A stretch of DNA of 7,483 nt from Gammaproteobacteria bacterium UBA6173 (GTDB lineage Bacteria; Pseudomonadota; Gammaproteobacteria; Pseudomonadales; Pseudohongiellaceae), in assembly GCA_002422225.1 (NCBI GenBank), contig DITX01000163.1, forward strand, positions 15,397 to 22,879, in the 5' to 3' direction. Both the position numbers and the translations under genes were made by a program. Under the pieces are notes generated by a model. The model ran no database searches, was not told the DNA's origin, and saw nothing but the letters and a program-made list of their open reading frames with translations. Numbering within the stretch: the stretch's first letter is position 1; every line of letters begins with the position of its first letter. Positions 1-5,546 of the stretch are shown here, piece by piece.

Positions 1-556
1 GCGTCAGCAGTGCGTAGGAGGCGATATTAAACGGCACCCCCAAAAACGTGTCCGCAGAGCGTTGATATAACTGACAGGACAATCGGCCATTAGCGACATA
101 AAACTGGAACAGCGAATGGCACGGTGGGAGCGCCATCTGATCAACATACGCGGGGTTGTAAGCCACCACCATCAGCCGGCGTGAGTCCGGGTTTTTTTTG
201 ATCTGCGCAATCACATTGCTGATCTGGTCAACCGACTTGCCATCCTGCGCCGGCCATGAACGCCACTGAAAGCCATACACCGGGCCGAGATCGCCATTTT
301 CATCTGCCCATTCATCCCAGATCGACACGCCGTTTTCTTTGAGATAACGGATGTTGGTGTCGCCAGTCAGAAACCACAACAGTTCATGAATAATGGAGCG
401 TAAATGCAGCTTTTTGGTGGTTAGCAGCGGAAAACCTTTCTGCAGATCAAAGCGCATCTGATGCCCAAACACAGACAAGGTACCGGTGCCTGTGCGGTCA
501 GTTTTGACGGCACCTTCATCAAGAATACGCTGCAAAAGCTCGTGATACTGTTTCAT
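1..556 (-). CDS. thyA: Thymidylate synthase ThyA, C-terminal part outside the window
   Basis: ThyA methylates dUMP to dTMP in the cytoplasm, using methylenetetrahydrofolate as both one-carbon donor and reductant. It is the de novo source of thymine for DNA. The minus-strand reading from ATG at 556-554 starts MKQYHELLQRILDEG and gives 185 codons before the left edge. The usual length is about 264 residues, so roughly 80 are missing. Visible hallmarks are the phosphate-binding Arg21 in DRTGTGT, the DEWADENGDLGPVYG block, the second phosphate-binding pair in DSRR (124-127), and the catalytic nucleophile Cys146 in PPCHSLFQFYV. The SLYQRS-type region appears here as CQLYQRSADTFLG. The numbering matches E. 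coli ThyA without gaps as I recall it. An AGAGG ribosome binding site lies 5 bases upstream of the ATG. The gene is last of the four in this group within the window and starts 24 bp after the lgt stop. Identification is firm; only the 3' end is unseen. Confidence 0.98.
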   Translation of the reverse strand, partial: MKQYHELLQRILDEGAVKTDRTGTGTLSVFGHQMRFDLQKGFPLLTTKKLHLRSIIHELLWFLTGDTNIRYLKENGVSIWDEWADENGDLGPVYGFQWRSWPAQDGKSVDQISNVIAQIKKNPDSRRLMVVAYNPAYVDQMALPPCHSLFQFYVANGRLSCQLYQRSADTFLGVPFNIASYALLT

Positions 557-580
557 AAAGGCCTCTTGTTCATACCAACA

Positions 581-1372
581 TCACGCCTTGCGGTAGGCGA
601 ATACCATCAGGGCTGCCCCGGCAATAATCATCGGTACGGACAAAATCTGCCCCATGGTAAGCCAATCCAGCGCCACAAAACCTAACCAGGAATCCGGTTC
701 GCGGAAGAACTCCACAAAAAATCGTTGCACACCGTAACCTAGGCCAAACAAGCCGGCGACGGCATAACGTGGGCGCGGCTTGGAGGAAAACCACCAGACC
801 ACCGCAAACAACACAACACCTTCCAGAAACGCTTGGTACAACTGTGAGGCGTGGCGGGGCAAGTCGTCTACATGCGGGAAAACCATGCCCCATGCTGCGT
901 CCGTCGGCCGGCCCCAAAGCTCGCCACCAATAAAGTTGCCGATCCGACCAATACCCAGGCCTAAAGGCGCAAAGGGGGCAATAAAATCCAACACATCGAA
1001 GTAATTTCGTTTGATGCGGCGCGAATAAAGATAAAACGCCAGCATGACACCCAGAAAACCACCGTGGAAGGACATACCGCCTTCCCAAACCCTCAGCAGC
1101 CATAAAGGGTCTGCGATAAAACGGTCAAAGTTATAAAAAATAACCGACCCCACCCGGCCGCCCAGCACGGCGCCGAGCGCACCGTAAAACACCAGATCGG
1201 ACAACTGTTCTTCATTCCAGCCTTTTGACCCAGGGGCAACGCCCGTGCGCGAACGATGACGGGCAAGAAACCAGCAGGCGCTGAATGCCACAATGTACAT
1301 AATGCCGTACCAGTGTACGGTCAACGGGCCAATCGAGAATGCAACCGGATCAATATTGGGGTAGGTCAACAT
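581..1372 (-). CDS. lgt: Phosphatidylglycerol:prolipoprotein diacylglyceryl transferase Lgt
   Basis: Lgt is the inner-membrane enzyme that moves diacylglycerol from phosphatidylglycerol to the lipobox cysteine of prolipoproteins. This is the first step of lipoprotein maturation. The 263-residue product has several hydrophobic segments (about 20-38, 64-80, 103-116, 127-147, 181-195, 205-220 and 240-259), as expected for a polytopic protein. Residues known to be essential in E. coli sit at the same numbers: Tyr26 in WYGIMY, His103 in MSFHGG, and Arg143, Asn146, Glu151 and Gly154 in the signature GRIGNFIGGELWG. The later REPD motif (from 224) and the MGQILS motif are present. I chose ATG at 1372-1370, giving MLTYPNIDPVAFSIGP, the typical Lgt N-terminus. 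An upstream in-frame ATG at 1462 would overlap ptsP by 80 bp and add 30 residues foreign to the family. The gene begins 10 bp after the ptsP stop, so translational coupling is likely. One oddity is Gly149, where the signature usually has Asn. Confidence 0.97.
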   Translation of the reverse strand: MLTYPNIDPVAFSIGPLTVHWYGIMYIVAFSACWFLARHRSRTGVAPGSKGWNEEQLSDLVFYGALGAVLGGRVGSVIFYNFDRFIADPLWLLRVWEGGMSFHGGFLGVMLAFYLYSRRIKRNYFDVLDFIAPFAPLGLGIGRIGNFIGGELWGRPTDAAWGMVFPHVDDLPRHASQLYQAFLEGVVLFAVVWWFSSKPRPRYAVAGLFGLGYGVQRFFVEFFREPDSWLGFVALDWLTMGQILSVPMIIAGAALMVFAYRKA

Positions 1373-1382
1373 GAACAATCTC

Positions 1383-3653
1383 TCATCGGGAGGAGCGAAG
1401 CAGGCGATCAATACCTGCATTGTAGAGCGCCAGATCCAGCGCACGACGGATACTGGCGGCATCTGTCATTTGCATGACCTCGTCCAATACAATTTTGGCC
1501 GAACTGAGTGTAATCGCTCTGATAACCGCTTTGACTCTGAGCAGCGTGGATGCGTTCATAGACAAGATATCAAAACCCATCGCCATCAACAGAATGGCTG
1601 CGCCGGGGTCCCCTGCCATTTCGCCACAGATACTGACGGTTTTACCTTCCGCGTGCGCGCCATCGACCACCTGCTGTAATGCATTCAACACAGCTGGGTG
1701 AAACGAGGAATACAAATCGGCCACACGCGTGTTATTGCGATCGACCGCCAACAAATATTGCGTCAGGTCGTTACTGCCAACAGACACAAAATCCACAATT
1801 TTGCACAAGGCGCGAGTGAGATAGACGGCAGCCGGCAGTTCAATCATGACACCAATCGGCGGCATCACCACATTCAAACCCTCGTCTTGCAGCTCTCGCA
1901 AGGCGCGTTTGATGATTTGTGTTGCGCGATGCACCTCATCCAGGTTGGACACCATCGGCAGCATGATCTGCAGGTTATCCAGCCCCTCACTGGCACGCAG
2001 CATGGCGCGCGCCTGCACAATAAAAATCTCGGGATGATCCAGCGTGACACGAATGCCTCGCCAGCCCAGAAACGGGTTTTCTTCTTCTATTGGAAAGTAA
2101 GGCAAGGACTTATCGCCACCCACATCCAAGGTACGCATAGTGACTTTTTTGGGTGCAAACGCCGCTAGCTGCTCCCGGTAGATATCGGCTTGTTCGTCTT
2201 CACTTGGAAATTGCTCGCTTAGCAAAAACGGGACTTCGGTACGGAACAGACCAATGCCTTCGGCGCCGTGATCCAGCGAGCGCACCACATCTGTCATCAA
2301 CCCGGTATTCACCCATAATCTGACCCGATGATCATCTGGCGTCACCGCAGGCAAATCGATCAGCACCTCCAGCCCACGCACCAGCTGCTCTTCTTCCTTG
2401 ATGATTTCCCGGTAACGCGCCAGCAACTGGTCAGAAGGATTGCTGTACACCGTGCCGTTATACCCGTCAACAATCAGGGAACGGCCATCGAGTTTGTGGT
2501 ATGGCAGATCCACCGCACCCATCACGGTTGGAATCCCCATGGTGCGCGCAAGAATCGCAACGTGCGAGTTTCCGGACCCCATCACGGAAATAATACCGGC
2601 CAGCTTCTCGCGTGGCACTTCCATTAACATCGATGGCGCCAGTTCTTCACCGATCAGAATGGTATGCGCAGGGTACTCACGAGGTGTTGCCCGTTCAGTT
2701 TCCTGGAGATAAAACAGTACGCGACTGCAGAGATCTTTGATGTCTGCGGCGCGTTCACGCAAATAAGGGTCTTTCATTTGTTCAAAGGCTTTGACGTGAT
2801 CATTGGCGACATCGGCCAGCGCGCCTTGTGCCCAACTCCCTTGCCGGATCAAGTCCACGACTTCACGGCCCAAGGCGTCGTCATCCAACATGCGCAGGTA
2901 CACATCAAACAGCTCGCGTTCTTCGGGTCGCAACTGCTGGCCGACGGATTCGCCCAGTGCCCGGATGTCTGAACGCACGGCTTCCAGGGCAATCTGGAAA
3001 CTCTGTAATTCTGCGCTTATATCATTGGTGGTGCGTGTTGGAATCAACTTCAGGTCTGCATGAGGGAATACCACCACACCCTGACCAATGGCGACGCCCG
3101 AGGCACCTGAAATCCCGTTGAAACTTGCGTCTGCGCGACGTTGCCCTGAGGGGCTGGTACCTTGGATGGCTCCGGTTGCTTCTGCTGCAGCGATCACACC
3201 GGATAACTGCGCAGACAGAGTGATCAGAAATGCTTCTTCGCCGGCATCAAAATAGCGTTTTTCACGGTGCTGGACGACCAATACGCCCAGCACTTTACGA
3301 TGGTGAATAATCGGCACACCGAGAAATGAGCTGAATTCTTCCTCGCCGGTTTCAGACAGGTAATGGTAATTAGGGTGTGCCTGCGCGTCCTGCAGATTGA
3401 CCGGTTCGCCATTTCGAGCGACCAAACCGACCAAGCCTTCATCGAGTTGCAAACTGACGTGACCCACCGATTCTTTGCGCAGGCCCTCAGACGCCATCAA
3501 GACGTGGCAATTGATATCAGTGTCCAACAAGTAAACCGAGCAAACCTGAGTATGCATAGCATCGCGCACGCGCGAAACAATCACGTCGAGTGCGGACTGC
3601 AGGTCCGTGGCGGCATTTACCTCCTGGACTATTTCACGCAATCTATCCAGCAT
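1383..3653 (-). CDS. ptsP: Phosphoenolpyruvate-protein phosphotransferase PtsP (enzyme I-Ntr)
   Basis: PtsP is the first enzyme of the nitrogen phosphotransferase system. It takes phosphate from PEP onto a histidine and passes it to NPr (PtsO) and then to EIIA-Ntr (PtsN), a regulatory chain that transports no sugar. The 756 residues compare with about 748 in E. coli. A GAF domain spans about 17-153 (VCSVYLLD, FLGVPII, LGVLVVQ) and in this family senses nitrogen status. An enzyme I N-terminal helical domain covers about 180-320. The swivelling phosphohistidine domain has its active His364 in GSGNSHVAILAR. The C-terminal PEP-binding barrel shows GIGLFRTE (466-473), MRTLDVGGDK (506-515), GWRGIR (530-535), SVGSNDLTQY (624-633) and the catalytic Cys676 in SICGEMAGDP. 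The GAF domain distinguishes it from the sugar enzyme PtsI. The start at 3653 matches the family N-terminus (MLDRLREIV), but its upstream sequence is pyrimidine-rich and carries only a weak ribosome binding site. A hairpin sits just upstream. PtsN and PtsO are not encoded here. Confidence 0.97.
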   Translation of the reverse strand: MLDRLREIVQEVNAATDLQSALDVIVSRVRDAMHTQVCSVYLLDTDINCHVLMASEGLRKESVGHVSLQLDEGLVGLVARNGEPVNLQDAQAHPNYHYLSETGEEEFSSFLGVPIIHHRKVLGVLVVQHREKRYFDAGEEAFLITLSAQLSGVIAAAEATGAIQGTSPSGQRRADASFNGISGASGVAIGQGVVVFPHADLKLIPTRTTNDISAELQSFQIALEAVRSDIRALGESVGQQLRPEERELFDVYLRMLDDDALGREVVDLIRQGSWAQGALADVANDHVKAFEQMKDPYLRERAADIKDLCSRVLFYLQETERATPREYPAHTILIGEELAPSMLMEVPREKLAGIISVMGSGNSHVAILARTMGIPTVMGAVDLPYHKLDGRSLIVDGYNGTVYSNPSDQLLARYREIIKEEEQLVRGLEVLIDLPAVTPDDHRVRLWVNTGLMTDVVRSLDHGAEGIGLFRTEVPFLLSEQFPSEDEQADIYREQLAAFAPKKVTMRTLDVGGDKSLPYFPIEEENPFLGWRGIRVTLDHPEIFIVQARAMLRASEGLDNLQIMLPMVSNLDEVHRATQIIKRALRELQDEGLNVVMPPIGVMIELPAAVYLTRALCKIVDFVSVGSNDLTQYLLAVDRNNTRVADLYSSFHPAVLNALQQVVDGAHAEGKTVSICGEMAGDPGAAILLMAMGFDILSMNASTLLRVKAVIRAITLSSAKIVLDEVMQMTDAASIRRALDLALYNAGIDRLLRSSR

Positions 3654-3666
3654 AAAAAGGGTGCTC

Positions 3667-3684
3667 AGATGCCTTGAGGCATCT
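3667..3684 (-). other. Perfect hairpin between rppH and ptsP
   Basis: The sequence reads AGATGCC, TTGA, GGCATCT on the plus strand: a perfect 7-bp inverted repeat with a 4-base loop. In the minus-strand transcript it begins at the rppH stop codon and ends 13 bases before the ptsP ATG. A pyrimidine run (CCCTTTTT) follows, but only after five other bases, so it is not a classical intrinsic terminator. It could act as a weak attenuator, an mRNA processing or stability element, or a structure affecting ptsP translation. The repeat itself is seen directly; any role is inferred. Confidence 0.5.
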
Positions 3685-4172
3685 TATGAAATGATAAAGC
3701 GGTTCAGAGGCTTGACCAGCTGCTTCAGCGCCTGACGATAAACTTCGCGCTTGAATTCAATCACTTGACTCAGCGGATACCAGAAACTGACCCATTGCCA
3801 ATCGTCGAACTCAGGCGAAACATGCTGGCTGGACAGACAGATACGTGATTCATCTCCTTTCAGGCCAAGCAAAAACCATTTTTGCTTCTGACCGATACAC
3901 ACTGGATTGGTGTTCTGCCGAATATAGTTTTTTGGCAGTTGGTAATACAACCAATCCCGGGTGCTGGATAGAATTTCAACATCCCTGGCTTCCAGCCCGA
4001 CTTCTTCTTTTAATTCCCTGTACATAGCCTGTTGTAGCCGTTCGCCATGGCGAATGCCACCCTGCGGAAATTGCCAAGCATCCTGACCAATACGCTTGGC
4101 CCACATCACCTGCCCTTTCTGATTGCAGATGATAATACCGACATTCGGCCTGAAACCTTCAGCATCGATCAT
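3684..4172 (-). CDS. rppH: RNA pyrophosphohydrolase RppH (Nudix family)
   Basis: RppH removes pyrophosphate from the triphosphorylated 5' end of mRNA, leaving a monophosphate that triggers RNase E decay. It is cytoplasmic and metal dependent. The 162 residues start MIDAEGFRPNVGIIICN, the characteristic RppH N-terminus. The Nudix box runs from about Gly38 to Leu60 (QGGIRHGERLQQAMYRELKE followed by EVGL), with catalytic Glu53, Glu56 and Glu57 in the REL-EE pattern. The family blocks PVCIGQKQKWFLL (90-102), PEFDDWQWVS (120-129) and FKREVYR (140-146) are all present. It is slightly shorter than the 176-residue E. coli protein because it lacks the basic C-terminal tail. The start at 4172 is fixed by family alignment; I see no strong ribosome binding site. 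It is first in the minus-strand group and 30 bp ahead of ptsP, an adjacency conserved in many gammaproteobacteria. The older name is nudH or ygdP. Confidence 0.96.
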   Translation of the reverse strand: MIDAEGFRPNVGIIICNQKGQVMWAKRIGQDAWQFPQGGIRHGERLQQAMYRELKEEVGLEARDVEILSSTRDWLYYQLPKNYIRQNTNPVCIGQKQKWFLLGLKGDESRICLSSQHVSPEFDDWQWVSFWYPLSQVIEFKREVYRQALKQLVKPLNRFIIS

Positions 4173-4243
4173 GTGGCAGCCCGCTTTTCCCGTGATTGAA
4201 CAGTGATCAGATCAGCCTGCATTACCGGCTCTGACAGCTCCGC

Positions 4244-4270
4244 ATTGTTTCACAATTTTGCACGGCAAAA
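4244..4270. promoter_or_regulatory. Two abutting small inverted repeats in the divergent intergenic region
   Basis: ATTGT-TTC-ACAAT (4244-4256) and TTTTGC-ACG-GCAAAA (4256-4270) are both perfect inverted repeats and share one base. The second covers the expected -35 position for the -10 box at 4288-4293. They could be operator half-sites controlling the HAD gene, the rppH group or both. They are short enough that chance is a real alternative, and I do not match them to a known regulator. Confidence 0.25.
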
Positions 4271-4287
4271 AAGCGCGCACCTGAGGT

Positions 4288-4293
4288 TATAAT
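4288..4293 (+). promoter_or_regulatory. Sigma-70 type -10 box for the HAD gene
   Basis: A perfect TATAAT lies 36 bp upstream of the HAD start codon, which would put the transcript start near 4300 and give a leader of about 30 bases. No good -35 box is present at 16-18 bp spacing; the nearest similar hexamer, TTGCAC at 4258, is 24 bp away. Activation or an upstream element may therefore be needed. On the other strand the same bases read CATTATAACC, so a weaker divergent -10 for rppH is possible. No clearer rppH promoter was found in 4173-4329. Confidence 0.5.
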
Positions 4294-4329
4294 GCCGCCG
4301 CTGTTAACCAACACCGGGATATCTTGAGT

Positions 4330-5001
4330 ATGAGCAAACTGGCTATTTTTGATCTTGATAACACATTGCTCGGCGGAGACAGCGATCACGCTTGGGGTGA
4401 ATATCTCATTCACGCAGGCCTGGTGGACGCTGAAGAGCATCGGCGCCGTAATGATGGTTTTTATGCGCAATACAAACAAGGCGTGTTGGATATGAATGAG
4501 TACCTGGAATTTGCCATTGCGCCGGTGGTTGGATTCAGCAAGACGCGATTGGCACAATTGCACGCAGAATTTATGCAGTTGTTTGTAGAACCCATGATGC
4601 TGCCCGCAGCTCAGTCGCTGGTCGACCAGCATAAAGCTGCCGGTGATCTTTGTTTGATCGTGACCGCAACCAATCGCTTCGTGACAGGGCCTATTGCCGA
4701 ACGGCTGGGTGTGCACGATCTGATTGCCACAGATCTCGAGATCAGAAATGAGGTGTTTACCGGTAAAATTTCCGGCATACCCTGTTTTAAATCAGGCAAA
4801 ATCAACAAACTGCAGGAATGGCTTAACGCGCGGGGCGATACTTCGCTGAGCCTTGATAACAGTATTTTTTACAGCGATTCGTTTAACGATATTCCGCTGC
4901 TTGAAGTTGCATCCGAAGCCGTTGCGGTTGACCCGGATGACACCCTGAAAGCACACGCCAGCAGCAAGGGCTGGCGCATCATCAGCCTGCGATCAAAGTA
5001 A
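4330..5001 (+). CDS. HAD superfamily subfamily IB phosphatase
   Basis: This is a 223-residue soluble phosphohydrolase of the haloacid dehalogenase superfamily, related to SerB-like and CicA-like enzymes. Motif I is FDLDNTLL with nucleophile Asp8 and acid/base Asp10. Motif II is Thr112 in LIVTATNRF. The motif III lysine is probably Lys155 or Lys158 in KSGKINK. Motif IV is SDSFNDIPLL, with metal ligands Asp183 and Asp187. A helical cap between motifs I and II (about 15-90) is typical of the IB class. The natural substrate cannot be read from the sequence; a small phosphorylated metabolite is most likely. I chose ATG at 4330 (MSKLAIFDLD). A TTG two codons upstream would leave only about 4 bases after the GGGA ribosome binding site near 4316-4319, whereas the ATG leaves 10. 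The gene is divergent from rppH, and from memory a similar HAD gene neighbours rppH in Pseudomonas. Its 3' end overlaps the convergent ACT-domain gene by 20 bp. Confidence 0.92.
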   Translation: MSKLAIFDLDNTLLGGDSDHAWGEYLIHAGLVDAEEHRRRNDGFYAQYKQGVLDMNEYLEFAIAPVVGFSKTRLAQLHAEFMQLFVEPMMLPAAQSLVDQHKAAGDLCLIVTATNRFVTGPIAERLGVHDLIATDLEIRNEVFTGKISGIPCFKSGKINKLQEWLNARGDTSLSLDNSIFYSDSFNDIPLLEVASEAVAVDPDDTLKAHASSKGWRIISLRSK

Positions 5002-5500
5002 GATCAACAATCAGATCGTCCGCCAGTTGCTCAAGCTCTGCCCGCAGCGCGTCGATATCGAGGCCTGCGGGAATATGCAGCAGTGCATTTGCTTTAAACA
5101 ACATACCTGAAGACATCGGTGCAGGTGCACATTCTGTTTCCAGATCATCCACATTGACATACTGTCGCGCTAACACGCCTGAAACGTCACGGATGATGCC
5201 AGGTCTGTCGTTGGTGACCAGACTCAGCCGCCATTGTTGCTGGATGACGTCGGGCTCAGCATGAGCAGATCGCTCAACAACCAGTTTTAAGCGCGGGGAA
5301 AGGGCGTCCAATGCGGCGATAAGACTCTCCGCATCGAGCTCATCAACACTGACACGCAAAATGCCGGCAAACTTGCCGGCAAGACGGGACATGTTACTTT
5401 CCAGCCAATTGCCCTGATGTTGCGCAACAATTTGCGCAAGTGATTCCACCAGACCCGGCTGATCATTACCAATCAGCGTCAGTACCAGAAATGTTTTCAC
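4982..5500 (-). CDS. Two-ACT-domain protein, GcvR-like regulator
   Basis: The 172-residue protein consists of two ACT domains, the small-molecule-binding fold found in amino acid regulators. The first (about 3-75) carries GNDQPGLVESLAQ and SNMSRLAGKFAGI; the second (about 92-170) carries TNDRPGIIRDVSG and the FKANALLHIP strand. Order and size resemble GcvR, the accessory repressor of the glycine cleavage operon in E. coli (about 190 residues), which acts by binding GcvA rather than DNA. No DNA-binding domain is visible. The start is GTG at 5500-5498, supported by AGGGAG 9 bases upstream and by the family-like MKTFLVLTLIGNDQPG; the next Met (37) lies inside the first domain. No glycine cleavage or gcvA gene is in the window, so glycine regulation is not established and I give no symbol. 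It lies 46 bp after the molybdoenzyme gene and may share its transcript. Confidence 0.85.
   Translation of the reverse strand: MKTFLVLTLIGNDQPGLVESLAQIVAQHQGNWLESNMSRLAGKFAGILRVSVDELDAESLIAALDALSPRLKLVVERSAHAEPDVIQQQWRLSLVTNDRPGIIRDVSGVLARQYVNVDDLETECAPAPMSSGMLFKANALLHIPAGLDIDALRAELEQLADDLIVDLTLIAG
5362..5381 (-). other. Terminator-like hairpin inside the ACT-domain gene
   Basis: The palindromic octamer TGCCGGCA occurs twice, separated by four bases. This forms a perfect 8-bp GC-rich stem with a 4-base loop. On the minus strand it is followed at once by TTTT and then GCG. It lies at codons 40-47 of the ACT-domain gene and encodes LAGKFAGI. The shape is that of a weak intrinsic terminator in the sense direction, though the U-tract is short and translation would normally suppress it. 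The structure is directly visible; function is inferred. Confidence 0.4.
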
Positions 5501-5546
5501 TGCAAACGGCTCCCTTTGTATGGTCCGACTTTCAGGTCTCGAACGC

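Noticed and set aside
570..1103. 177-codon minus-strand frame within lgt
   Set aside because: It is an alternate frame of the firmly identified lgt gene, with Cys/Arg-rich low-quality protein sequence.
1373..1462. Longer lgt reading with a start at 1462
   Set aside because: It would overlap ptsP by 80 bp and add 30 residues unlike any Lgt N-terminus; MLTYPNIDPVAF at 1372 fits the family.
4239..4254. Possible CRP site around TCACA in the rppH-HAD intergenic region
   Set aside because: The TCACA half is present but the partner TGTGA half is missing at the required six-base spacing.
4324..4329. TTG start for the HAD gene at 4324
   Set aside because: It adds only two residues and sits too close to the GGGA ribosome binding site; the ATG at 4330 gives the standard short N-terminus before motif I.
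4222..4716. 164-codon minus-strand frame opposite the HAD gene
   Set aside because: It lies antisense to a gene with all HAD motifs and has no recognisable domain; it is a shadow frame.
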